64,000 bases of DNA from Pseudomonas sp. RIT409 (GTDB lineage: Bacteria; Pseudomonadota; Gammaproteobacteria; Pseudomonadales; Pseudomonadaceae): the NCBI RefSeq assembly GCF_003052515.2, contig NZ_QARE02000001.1:1-64000 (forward strand), read 5' to 3'. The number at the start of each line of letters is the position of its first letter. Position 1 is the first letter of the stretch. A program made the translations under genes and the position numbers. Below, piece after piece: positions 28,116 through 35,852 of this stretch. The notes beneath the pieces are model-generated. The model made no database searches. It saw only the letters and a list, made by a program, of their open reading frames with translations, and was not told the DNA's origin.

Positions 28116-29888
28116 TCACAGTCCTTGTTCGCTGAGCCACAGGTTCAAGGCCGCGAGCTGCCACAGCTTCGAGCCGCGCAGTGGGGTGAGTTGACCGTCG
28201 GGGTTGGTCAGGAGTTTGTCGAGCATCGACGGGTTGAACAGGCCGCGATCCTGGCTGGGGTCCACCAGCAGCTCGCGCACCCATTGCAAGGTGTCACCCT
28301 CCAGGTGCTTGAGACCCGGCACAGGGAAATAGCCTTTCTTACGGTCGATGACTTCAGAAGGAATCACCAGACGAGCCGCTTCCTTGAGCACCTGCTTGCC
28401 GCCGTCGGGGAGCTTGAAGCGCGCCGGGATCCGCGCCGACAGTTCGACCAGGCGGTAGTCGAGAAACGGCGTGCGCGCTTCGAGGCCCCAGGCCATGGTC
28501 ATGTTGTCCACGCGTTTGACCGGGTCGTCGACCAGCATCACCGTGCTGTCCAGACGCAACGCCTTGTCGACCCCGGCTTCGGCGCCCGGCATCGCGAAGT
28601 GCTCGCGGACAAAGTCACCTGCAGCGTCATTGGCCGTCAGCCACTTGGGCGCCACGGTCTGCGCGTACTCGTCATAGCTGCGATCGAAGAATGCGTCGCG
28701 ATACGCCGTGAAAGGATCGCTGGCGCCATCCACCTGCGGATACCAGTGATAGCCCGCGAACAGCTCGTCGGCACCCTGGCCGCTCTGCACGACCTTGCAG
28801 TGCTTGGCCACCTCGCGGGACAGCAGATAAAACGCGATGCAGTCGTGGCTGACCATCGGCTCGCTCATGGCTCGAAACGCAGCGGGCAACTGCTCGATGA
28901 TTTCGCTTTCCTTGATGCGTAGCTGGTGATGGCGGGTGCCGTAGTGCTTGGCGATCAGGTCGGAATACTGGAATTCGTCGCCGCGCTCGCCGCCGGCATC
29001 CTGAAAGCCAATGGAGAAGGTGGACAGGTCCTTGACCCCGACCTCCCGCAGCAGACCGACCAACATGCTCGAATCGACACCGCCCGAGAGCAATACGCCC
29101 ACATCCACCGCAGCCCGCTGGCGGATAGCAACCGCTTCACGGGTGCTGTCGAGCACGCGGTCGCGCCAGTCTTCCAGGGTCAGGTGCTGCTCGTCGGCGT
29201 GTGGTCCATAAGGCAGCGTCCACCAGACCTTCTGCTCGACCTCGCCGTCGGCGCTCACGCGCATCCAGGTTGCCGGAGGAATTTTTTCGACCCCGGCCAG
29301 CAAGGTGCGCGGTGCGGGCACCACAGCGTGAAAGTTCAGGTAATGGTTCAGCGCCACCGGATCGAGCATCGGGCTGATGTCACCGCCTTTGAGCAATGCA
29401 GGCAAAGCCGAGGCGAACCGCAGGCGTTTATCGGTGCGGGAGAGGTAAAGCGGCTTGACGCCCAGGCGGTCTCGAGCGATGAACAGGCTGCGCTTGTCGC
29501 GCTCCCAAATAGCGAAGGCGAACATACCGTTGAGCTTGGGCAGCAGGTCCGCGCCCCAGGCGTGGTAGCCCTTGAGCAACACCTCGGTGTCGCCGCCGGA
29601 GTGGAATTGATAGCCGAGGTTTTCCAGCTCGGCGCGCAATTCCGGGAAGTTATAAACAGCGCCGTTGAAGGCCAGCGACAGGCCCAGATGGCTGTCGATC
29701 ATCGGCTGCGCCGAGCCGTCGGACAGGTCCATGATCTTCAGGCGGCGATGGCCAAGGGCAATCGGCCCCTGGCTGTGAAACCCCCAGGCATCCGGGCCGC
29801 GAGGGGCCAGATGGTGGGTGATGCGTTCTACTGCGGCGAGGTCCGCAGGTTGGTTGTCGAAACGTAACTCTCCAGCTAATCCGCACAT
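28116..29888 (-). CDS. asnO: N-acetylglutaminylglutamine amidotransferase (AsnB-like)
   Basis: This 590-residue enzyme amidates N-acetylglutaminylglutamine to the osmolyte NAGGN. Cys2 (MCGLAGELRF) is the Ntn glutaminase nucleophile of asparagine-synthetase-like enzymes. The synthetase half has the PP-loop LSGGVDSSMLVGLL (about residue 268) and the AsnB-type segment GQGADELFAGY. It is the first gene of the NAGGN operon, and its promoter should lie in 29889-30063. NAGGN operons are typically induced by high osmolarity; no operator is recognisable here. Confidence 0.92.
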   Translation of the reverse strand: MCGLAGELRFDNQPADLAAVERITHHLAPRGPDAWGFHSQGPIALGHRRLKIMDLSDGSAQPMIDSHLGLSLAFNGAVYNFPELRAELENLGYQFHSGGDTEVLLKGYHAWGADLLPKLNGMFAFAIWERDKRSLFIARDRLGVKPLYLSRTDKRLRFASALPALLKGGDISPMLDPVALNHYLNFHAVVPAPRTLLAGVEKIPPATWMRVSADGEVEQKVWWTLPYGPHADEQHLTLEDWRDRVLDSTREAVAIRQRAAVDVGVLLSGGVDSSMLVGLLREVGVKDLSTFSIGFQDAGGERGDEFQYSDLIAKHYGTRHHQLRIKESEIIEQLPAAFRAMSEPMVSHDCIAFYLLSREVAKHCKVVQSGQGADELFAGYHWYPQVDGASDPFTAYRDAFFDRSYDEYAQTVAPKWLTANDAAGDFVREHFAMPGAEAGVDKALRLDSTVMLVDDPVKRVDNMTMAWGLEARTPFLDYRLVELSARIPARFKLPDGGKQVLKEAARLVIPSEVIDRKKGYFPVPGLKHLEGDTLQWVRELLVDPSQDRGLFNPSMLDKLLTNPDGQLTPLRGSKLWQLAALNLWLSEQGL

Positions 29889-30063
29889 AAGTCCTTACCG
29901 GTTTTCCGTTGGGGATGTGGCCGGGGAAGTCCGGCTACCCAAAGACTGACCGGTGGGCTGGGTGAGAGTTTTAGAACGATCGGTTATAAAAAGTCGCGTT
30001 TGCCGTTATTGAATGACGCCATACAACAAGGCGATCGCACGCCTGATCGGGCGGAGAAAACGA

Positions 30064-30091
30064 AAACGCCCCGACCGAAATCGAGGCGTTT
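30064..30091 (-). terminator. Hairpin terminator after actP
   Basis: Arms AAACGCC and GGCGTTT pair around an inner CGA/TCG stem. On the minus strand the stem is followed by a T-rich tail (TTTTCGTTTTC), as expected for the end of the DUF485-actP transcript. Confidence 0.8.
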
Positions 30092-30118
30092 GAGGTGACT
30101 ACGAAGCGCTGCAGCCGA

Positions 30119-31777
30119 TCAGTGCGAAACCGCGCCGCTGGCACCCAGGCCCGTCTGCGAACGCACGAACTGCGGGTAGAACAGTTGACGCTCACCCTCG
30201 GCAGCCTTGGACTTATCGGTCACCGAGAAGAACCAGATGCCGATGAACGCGATGATGATCGAGAAGAACGCCGGGTACTCGTACGGGAAGATCGCCTTCT
30301 CGTGGTGCAGGATCTGCACCCAGATGGTTGGCCCGAGAATCATCAGAATCACCGCGCTGAGCAGCCCCATCCAGCCGCCGATCATGGCGCCACGAGTGGT
30401 CAGGTTTTTCCAGTACATCGAGAGCAACAGCACGGGGAAGTTGCAGCTCGCCGCAATGGAGAATGCCAGCCCGACCATGAACGCGATGTTTTGGCTCTCG
30501 AAGGCGATGCCCAGCACGATGGCGACAATCGCCAGGGCGACAGTGGTGATCTTCGACACGCGGATCTCATCTTTCTCGTTGGCCTTGCCCGCCTTGATCA
30601 CGCTGGCGTACAGGTCGTGAGACACGGCCGAGGCACCGGCCAGGGTCAGACCGGCAACCACCGCCAGGATCGTGGCGAAAGCCACCGCTGAGATGAAGCC
30701 CAGGAACAGCGAGCCACCCACAGCATCGGCCAGGTGCACCGCCGCCATGTTGTTGCCGCCGATCAACGCGCCTGCTGCGTCCTTGAACGCCGGGTTGGTG
30801 CTGACCAGCAGGATCGCGCCGAAACCGATGATGAACGTCAGGATGTAGAAGTAGCCAATGAAGCCGGTCGCATATAGCACGGACTTACGGGCTTCCTTGG
30901 CGTCGCTCACGGTGAAGAAGCGCATGAGGATGTGGGGCAGACCTGCGGTACCGAACATCAGCGCCAGCCCCAGCGAGAACGCGGAGATCGGGTCCTTCAC
31001 CAGGCCGCCAGGGCTCATGATCGCCTCACCTTTGGGGTGAACCTTCACGGCTTCCGAGAACAGCATGTTGAAGTCGAAGTTGACATGCTTCATGACCATC
31101 AGCGCCATGAACGAGGCACCGGACAGCAGCAGCACGGCCTTGATGATCTGCACCCACGTGGTGGCCAGCATGCCGCCGAACAGCACATACAGGGCCATCA
31201 GAATGCCGACCAATACCACGGCAACGTTGTAATCCAGACCGAACAACAGCTGGATCAGCTTGCCCGCGCCCACCATCTGCGCAATCAGGTAGAAGGCCAC
31301 GACCACCAGCGAGCCGCACGCCGACAAGGTGCGGATCTCCTTCTGCTTCAGGCGGTAGGAGGCCACGTCAGCGAAGGTGTACTTGCCCAGGTTGCGCAGA
31401 CGTTCAGCGATCAGAAACAGGATGATCGGCCAACCGACCAGAAAGCCGATCGAATAGATCAGACCGTCGTAGCCGGAGGCGTATACCAGGGCCGAGATAC
31501 CCAGGAAGGACGCTGCCGACATGTAGTCACCGGCGATGGCCAGACCGTTCTGGAAACCGGTGATCTTGCCACCTGCAGCGTAGTAGTCCGCTGCCGATTT
31601 GTTTTTCTTGGCCGCCCAGTAAGTGACGCAGAGCGTGGCACCGACGAAGATCACGAACATGACGATCGCGGCAACGTTGAGCGGTTGTTTCTGCACGGCC
31701 CCGGTCAAGGCATCCGCGGCCCAGAGCGTCGGTGCAAAGGCCGCCAGGCCTAAAGCTGCAAACAGGCGCCGGATCAT
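30119..31777 (-). CDS. actP: Cation/acetate symporter ActP
   Basis: This 552-residue sodium:solute symporter takes up acetate and related short carboxylates. A signal-like N terminus ([20 protein letters not shown]) is followed by about 13 membrane helices. Family landmarks include [45 protein letters not shown] and [14 protein letters not shown]. Its ATG overlaps the stop of the DUF485 gene by four bases (ATGA), the usual acetate-transport arrangement. A terminator follows at 30064. An A-rich Crc/Hfq-like motif at the start of the upstream gene suggests carbon catabolite control of the operon. Confidence 0.95.
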   Translation of the reverse strand: MIRRLFAALGLAAFAPTLWAADALTGAVQKQPLNVAAIVMFVIFVGATLCVTYWAAKKNKSAADYYAAGGKITGFQNGLAIAGDYMSAASFLGISALVYASGYDGLIYSIGFLVGWPIILFLIAERLRNLGKYTFADVASYRLKQKEIRTLSACGSLVVVAFYLIAQMVGAGKLIQLLFGLDYNVAVVLVGILMALYVLFGGMLATTWVQIIKAVLLLSGASFMALMVMKHVNFDFNMLFSEAVKVHPKGEAIMSPGGLVKDPISAFSLGLALMFGTAGLPHILMRFFTVSDAKEARKSVLYATGFIGYFYILTFIIGFGAILLVSTNPAFKDAAGALIGGNNMAAVHLADAVGGSLFLGFISAVAFATILAVVAGLTLAGASAVSHDLYASVIKAGKANEKDEIRVSKITTVALAIVAIVLGIAFESQNIAFMVGLAFSIAASCNFPVLLLSMYWKNLTTRGAMIGGWMGLLSAVILMILGPTIWVQILHHEKAIFPYEYPAFFSIIIAFIGIWFFSVTDKSKAAEGERQLFYPQFVRSQTGLGASGAVSH

Positions 31778-32085
31778 TGTTGTGCCTCCTTCAGGATCGC
31801 ATTGTTCAGCTCATCGAATTCGCCGTTTGCACGGCGCACGTAGATGGCGGTCAACACGAACGCAGAAAGAATCAGACCGACCCCGATTGGCATTCCCCAG
31901 GTAATGGATGAAGTGGCACTGAGTTTGGAGCCAAGAATTTGCGGTCCATACGCAATCAATAGGATGAAAGCGGCATAGAGCCCAAGCATGATCGCCGAGA
32001 GAATCCAGGCGAATCGTTCCCTCTTCGAGACCAGCTCCTTGAAACGGGGGCTGTTCTGAATCGAGACGTAGATGCTGTCGTTCAT
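31774..32085 (-). CDS. DUF485 membrane protein (YjcH-like), actP partner
   Basis: This 103-residue membrane protein has two helices (about residues 26-48 and 64-83) and the typical N terminus with [19 protein letters not shown]485/YjcH proteins are nearly always encoded just before actP; their role is not defined. The frame stays open to 32256, but the ATG at 32085 has GAGG upstream and gives the family length. The four-base overlap with actP implies translational coupling. Confidence 0.9.
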   Translation of the reverse strand: MNDSIYVSIQNSPRFKELVSKRERFAWILSAIMLGLYAAFILLIAYGPQILGSKLSATSSITWGMPIGVGLILSAFVLTAIYVRRANGEFDELNNAILKEAQQ

Positions 32086-32092
32086 TGTTTTT
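32085..32092 (-). promoter_or_regulatory. A-rich Crc/Hfq-like motif at the DUF485-actP start
   Basis: On the minus strand AAAAACAA lies between the GAGG ribosome-binding site and the ATG, using the A of the start codon. It fits the AAnAAnAA pattern bound by Hfq/Crc in Pseudomonas. Acetate uptake is a plausible catabolite-repression target. The assignment rests on the motif alone. Confidence 0.4.
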
Positions 32093-32264
32093 GTCCTCGC
32101 AGCACAGATGGATGTCACGTCATCACTGTAGTCGGCTCTGGGACGCACTCCAGACGACCTTAGTATTAGATCGACATTAGTTGATGCAATCGAGGTGAGG
32201 TGTTTCAAGGGTGAGAAAAAAGTAGAGGCATGTTTGGCGTAACCGTCACTGAGCACACATTCCC

Positions 32265-32352
32265 GTTGGAGCGCGCTTGCCCGCGGTGGCGTGGTGTCAG
32301 TCAGCGACTATGTATGGGGACAGACCGCAATCGCGGGCAAGCGCGCTCCTAC
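32265..32352. repeat. REP pair
   Basis: The left copy (GTTGGAGCGCGCTTGCCCGC, one change from the others) and the right inverted copy face each other. They lie between the DUF485 promoter region and the betX-like remnant. Confidence 0.9.
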
Positions 32353-32375
32353 AGCAAAGTCAGCCAGCCCCCCAC

Positions 32376-32740
32376 AATCATGCCGGCGCCGGAACTCGCC
32401 TGGAGTTTGTAGCCGTCCAGGCCGTAAACCTTGATGGCCTGAACGGCCTTGATCATCACGCCGGAACCGGGGTCGATGCCGACGATTTTCTTACTGAAGG
32501 AAGCATCGGTCTTCAGATCGGCCACGGAGCTCGCTTTGACGTCGTCCGGCACGATCAGGCCGGTGTTCGCGTCCCTGAAGTTCGGACAGTGATCGGTGGC
32601 CTTGTGCTTGTTCTTGGTCCGGTTCCACCTTGGGTAACGGGCAGCCAGGCGGACAGCATCATGTACAACTTACTGGTGGCAGCGCTCTGCCGGTTGATCC
32701 CTGAAGCCTCGGCTAGGTTTCACGCGGCGCACCAGTTTTT
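32376..32740 (-). pseudogene. Remnant of a betaine-binding protein gene (partial copy of the betX-like gene)
   Basis: This stretch aligns with 34087-34455 inside the intact betX-like gene at roughly 85 percent by eye. It corresponds to about residues 53-176. On the minus strand it still reads VADLKTDASFSKKIVGI and GLDGYKLQASSGAGMI. It lacks the signal peptide, the N-terminal part and the whole C-terminal third. One base is missing near 32620 relative to the intact gene, which shifts the frame. It looks like a decayed tandem or segmental duplicate. A short open frame of 67 codons at 32349-32552 survives inside it but is unlikely to encode a functional protein. Confidence 0.85.
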
Positions 32741-32802
32741 TTGCCGAACGACTTAGGCCGCGCTAACGCCCAATCATTAACAGCTTTGCACCTGTCGAAA
32801 GT

Positions 32803-33465
32803 CTATCTAGACATCCTCATATCGTTGACAGTCACCTGACTTTCACCTGATCCTCCACAACCCAAAATGGCGTAGCCAATAACACTGCCTTCTGGGGCCA
32901 TATATTCCAACGACTCCTCCTCACCAATGCCAAGTATTCCCGTCTGACGGGTCCCTAATATACGCCTGTCCAGATCATAAAAAGTAACTATCCCAGAATC
33001 GATTGGAAGTACAGGACTAGTCGAGCTCATGATGAATCGCATCTCGACTCTCTTCCAGCCATTACAGAATTTAACTTCTCCGCCTTGCGGGCCATATATG
33101 GAAAGACCTGTATGCGAATACGCTGGAGAAAAAATCACACCAAAGTAACCCGTCTCACGTGTATCCTTCAACCAAAAATGCTTCAGCTCCTCCAGCATTA
33201 TATATTCTTGACCAATGAGAACTTCACGATAAACGCCCGAAAAATCCTCATGCACCTCGTCCATTACATCAAACACATATTCCGCAGATACGGCATTCGC
33301 CGCTTTGGCTGTCAAGACATGACGACCACCTGAGTAAGTGTGTGCAAAACGCCAAACCCCATCTACAACGGGTACGGGCTGATCGTTTATCTTGACGCCT
33401 TGATCATAAATATCCACGTAATGATTCGACGGCGCATTGACTGCGCTTACTTGAAAATCGTCCAT
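32803..33465 (-). CDS. Hypothetical protein with an N-terminal Ig-like module
   Basis: I do not recognise a named family for this 220-residue protein. Residues about 8-68 resemble one bacterial Ig-like repeat: VDIYDQGVKINDQPVPVV, DGVWRF, then GGRHVLTAKA. The pattern matches the repeats of the large protein at 59976 (SGVWTLVLSGL, GAHAIKAVA). The rest has no signal peptide or membrane helix and ends in a Gly/Ser-rich beta-type segment. The region is visibly AT-richer than its neighbours, as is the 3' flank, which suggests horizontal acquisition. The ATG at 33465 has AAGAGG upstream; an earlier in-frame start at 33498 is possible but lacks a ribosome-binding site. Confidence 0.65.
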   Translation of the reverse strand: MDDFQVSAVNAPSNHYVDIYDQGVKINDQPVPVVDGVWRFAHTYSGGRHVLTAKAANAVSAEYVFDVMDEVHEDFSGVYREVLIGQEYIMLEELKHFWLKDTRETGYFGVIFSPAYSHTGLSIYGPQGGEVKFCNGWKRVEMRFIMSSTSPVLPIDSGIVTFYDLDRRILGTRQTGILGIGEEESLEYMAPEGSVIGYAILGCGGSGESQVTVNDMRMSR

Positions 33466-33697
33466 GATGACGAGCCTCTTGATTGTTGATCGATGCACTA
33501 AACACTAATACACAAACATTCAAGCGGCAAAAACCCTGATGAGGCGTAAAAAAACACCTACCCCTGAAAACCATTGAAAACAGACAGTTACGATTCCGCT
33601 AGAAAGAACCGCTATCAATGTTACGTCGAAAAAATCTAAAAACATGCGCACTCAATTGCTTTTTCAAACACCTGCTGCCAAGGCCCTCACATAAAAA

Positions 33698-33727
33698 AAC
33701 CGCCCGGCAATCACTCACCGGGCGGTT
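33698..33727 (-). terminator. Rho-independent terminator of the betX-like gene
   Basis: Ten-base arms AACCGCCCGG and CCGGGCGGTT surround a ten-base loop, followed on the minus strand by a run of seven T residues. It lies 29 bases after the stop codon. Confidence 0.92.
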
Positions 33728-33756
33728 CGGGTTATGAAAACGAGTCGCGTGGCAAC

Positions 33757-34614
33757 TTACTTGCCGGTCCACTCCTTGACACGATCAGGGTGTTTGGCAA
33801 CCCAATCCTTGGCCGCTTGCTCAGGCTTCGCACCCTCCTGGATGGCGAGCATGACTTCGCCGATTTCATCCTTGTCTTTCCACTGGAATTTCTTCAGGAA
33901 TTCAGCCACGTCCGGCGCTTTTTTTGCCAGCTCCAGGCTGCCAACGCTGTCGACGGTTTCAGCCGCGCCGTACACGCCTTTCGGGTCCTCCAGGAACTTC
34001 AGTTTCCACTTGGCGAACATCCAGTGCGGCACCCAACCGGTGACGGCAATGGATTCTTTCTTGTTTTCAGCGCGGGTCAGTTCGGCAATCATGCCGGCGC
34101 CGGAACTCGCCTGAAGTTTGTAGCCGTCCAGGCCGTAATCCTTGATGGCCTGATCGGTTTTGATCATCACGCCTGAACCGGCGTCGATGCCGACGATCTT
34201 CTTCTTGAAGGAATCATCGGTCTTCAAATCGGCCACGGAGTTGGCTTTGACGTAGTCCGGCACGATCAGGCCGATTTTCGCGTCCTTGAAGTTCGGACCG
34301 TAGTCGGTGACCTTGTCCTTGTTCTTGGCCCAGTATTCGCCATGGGTCACAGGCAACCAGGCAGACAGCATCATGTCCAGCTTACCGGTGGCCACGCCTT
34401 GCCACATGATCCCGGCCGCCACGGCCTGGAGTTTCACAGGGTAGCCCAGCTTTTGCTGGATCACTTCGGCGGCCACGTTGGTGGTCGCTACGCTGTCAGA
34501 CCAGCCGTCCACATAACCGATGCTCAGCTCGGGCTTGTCGGCGGCAAGGGCCAGCGTGGAACTGATGGCAAGCGCCAGCGCGGCACCTACGCCCAGGATA
34601 TTTCGCATCTTCAT
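33757..34614 (-). CDS. betX: Orphan glycine-betaine-type substrate-binding protein (BetX-like)
   Basis: This 285-residue periplasmic OpuAC-type binding protein has a signal peptide ending in ...LALAADKP. The sequence contains the quaternary-ammonium-binding fold (GYVDGWSDSVATTNVAAEVI, WLPVTHGEYWAKN, VPHWMFAKWKLKFLEDP). No permease or ATPase gene is nearby. In Pseudomonas, orphan proteins such as BetX and CaiX deliver betaine or carnitine to the shared Cbc transporter; from memory the neighbourhood matches PAO1 betX (PA3236). I chose the ATG at 34614 because GGGGAA lies six bases upstream; the GTG at 34620 is closer to it. A partly decayed copy lies 1.4 kb downstream. Confidence 0.85.
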   Translation of the reverse strand: MKMRNILGVGAALALAISSTLALAADKPELSIGYVDGWSDSVATTNVAAEVIQQKLGYPVKLQAVAAGIMWQGVATGKLDMMLSAWLPVTHGEYWAKNKDKVTDYGPNFKDAKIGLIVPDYVKANSVADLKTDDSFKKKIVGIDAGSGVMIKTDQAIKDYGLDGYKLQASSGAGMIAELTRAENKKESIAVTGWVPHWMFAKWKLKFLEDPKGVYGAAETVDSVGSLELAKKAPDVAEFLKKFQWKDKDEIGEVMLAIQEGAKPEQAAKDWVAKHPDRVKEWTGK

Positions 34615-35143
34615 CGTCACTTCCCCGGTAGTCCAGAACCCGACGGCGGTCGGGCTTCGTTAACGTTCTTATAAGACCGGGCGTTGCGCTCACATTTGGC
34701 GCAGCCCCCGACTTTCACGCCTCAACCACATGCCTGCGCAGCAGCGTTGGCTGCGTTGACGAAGCGATCATCAACCCCCACCAACCTCGCCCCTTTCCTC
34801 TCTGCGACACTCAGACAGCGGGAAACGACATCACTAAGCCATCAACGACACACAGGTCGCAAAAGAGGCCGCAGTCCGTCCGAAAATTGCATGCCTGACA
34901 AAAGCCACTCTCTTGAGGCGCGCAATTGCCGCCCCAGCCCGCTTTTGCAACGCCCATCACCTCCCCCCTCAAATTGCCCCGCCGTTGCGCCTCGGTCGGC
35001 ACTCGGGTCGGAAACACATTGTGTTACCGACGATGGCATTCCAAATCAGAATACGGGTAACACGGAAACAGAATAGGCATCTGTTTGACCTGCCCGTTGA
35101 CCCAGATATTTACAACCCGTTGTTTTTTATTGGTTTTTAAAAA
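34615..35143. other. Long intergenic region upstream of the betX-like gene and the sRNA promoter
   Basis: These 529 bases carry no convincing protein gene. They must hold the promoter of the betX-like gene (minus strand) and, at the right side, upstream activating sites for the sigma54 promoter at 35144. Visible structure includes TGTTAC at 35022-35027 and GTAACA at 35057-35062, and the palindrome AACACA-T-TGTGTT at about 35013-35025. Short open frames here have poor codon patterns. Confidence 0.5.
35022..35062. promoter_or_regulatory. Candidate activator site (TGTTAC-N29-GTAACA) for the sRNA promoter
   Basis: Inverted hexamers TGTTAC and GTAACA lie about 85-120 bases upstream of the -24 element, the normal distance for a sigma54 enhancer-binding protein. 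CbrB is the known activator of crcZ-type promoters. I recall GTTAC-type half-sites for CbrB but cannot verify this here. Confidence 0.4.
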
Positions 35144-35160
35144 GTGGCACAGGTCCTGCT
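35144..35160 (+). promoter_or_regulatory. Sigma54 (-24/-12) promoter of the Crc-type sRNA
   Basis: GTGGCAC-AGGTC-CTGCT matches the sigma54 consensus TGGCAC-N5-TTGCW. The GG (35146-35147) and GC (35158-35159) are separated by exactly ten bases as required. Transcription would start near 35170-35171. Confidence 0.85.
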
Positions 35161-35169
35161 ATCTCTGTC

Positions 35170-35544
35170 GCATAACAAGAACAAAATGTGAAAAACCAAT
35201 AAAAATAAGATGAAACGGCTCTGACATAACAAGAACAACGGTACAGAGACGCAGCCAACTGATTTTTTTGGAGTAGATAGGCTTTACAGAGGCTTTGGCC
35301 TCGCAACCCGACCGAGAACGATAAAACTGCCACCAGGCAGCGGCCAGAACGGGTTGGATCACTTGCGTAAAGCGGGAGATCGAGGCAGATCAGCGCTCAA
35401 AAAAATACGTTCGCTCTTGAATCCCGGATGGGGATCACTGAACACGCGGTGAAGGGACGGTTGCCAAGAACAACAACAGATCGCCCTAAAACAATAAGAA
35501 AAGAGCACGTGCAACGATTTAAAGGGGAGCTTCGGCTCCCCTTT
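35170..35544 (+). ncRNA. CrcZ/CrcX/CrcY-family small RNA (Crc/Hfq titrating)
   Basis: A predicted transcript of about 375 nt starts GCATAACAAGAACAA, just downstream of the sigma54 promoter, and ends in a hairpin. It contains several A-rich motifs of the kind bound by Hfq/Crc: AACAAGAACAA at 35174 and again at 35228, AAGAACAACAACA at 35466, AAAACAATAAGAAAAG at 35488, and a related run at 35195. In Pseudomonas, CrcZ, CrcY and CrcX RNAs (about 350-410 nt) carry several such motifs, are driven by sigma54 with CbrB, and relieve carbon catabolite repression by sequestering Hfq/Crc. Which member this is cannot be told from the sequence. The combination of promoter, length, motifs and lack of coding potential makes the family call likely. 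Confidence 0.8.
35521..35544 (+). terminator. Terminator hairpin of the sRNA
   Basis: Perfect ten-base arms AAAGGGGAGC and GCTCCCCTTT close on a stable TTCG tetraloop. The T tract is short (TTTATG), so read-through is possible. Confidence 0.75.
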
Positions 35545-35852
35545 ATGCTGTGCGTCATTCGATGAGCCACGCTGCCTAGGCAAGCGCAATCGCGGCATCC
35601 CATCGAACACCATCCGATCACTGATGCCCTCTCCCCCAGCACGCCCTCGCCATACCAGACTCGCCCCACGACGTCGCGCACATTTAAAGCACAACCTGAC
35701 ACGCCAACCGTGCCAGAACGTGTATTGTCGCCTAGGATTTGCAGGGGGAACGGCCGGGTGTAAATGCAGATTGCCATTACGGCACTTTTATCATTGCCCT
35801 CCTGTCATAGCCTGCGTATTTCAACAGCACTTCTTTCCCAAGGGACTTAGTC
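35545..35852. other. Leader and promoter region of the alpha/beta hydrolase gene
   Basis: These 308 bases separate the sRNA terminator from the hydrolase ATG. AAGGGACT upstream of the ATG is a ribosome-binding site. I see no convincing additional gene, and I could not assign promoter boxes with confidence. Confidence 0.4.

Noticed and set aside
32349..32552. A 67-codon frame annotated as a possible small gene
   Set aside because: It is part of the decayed betX-like copy and begins inside homology to the middle of that protein.
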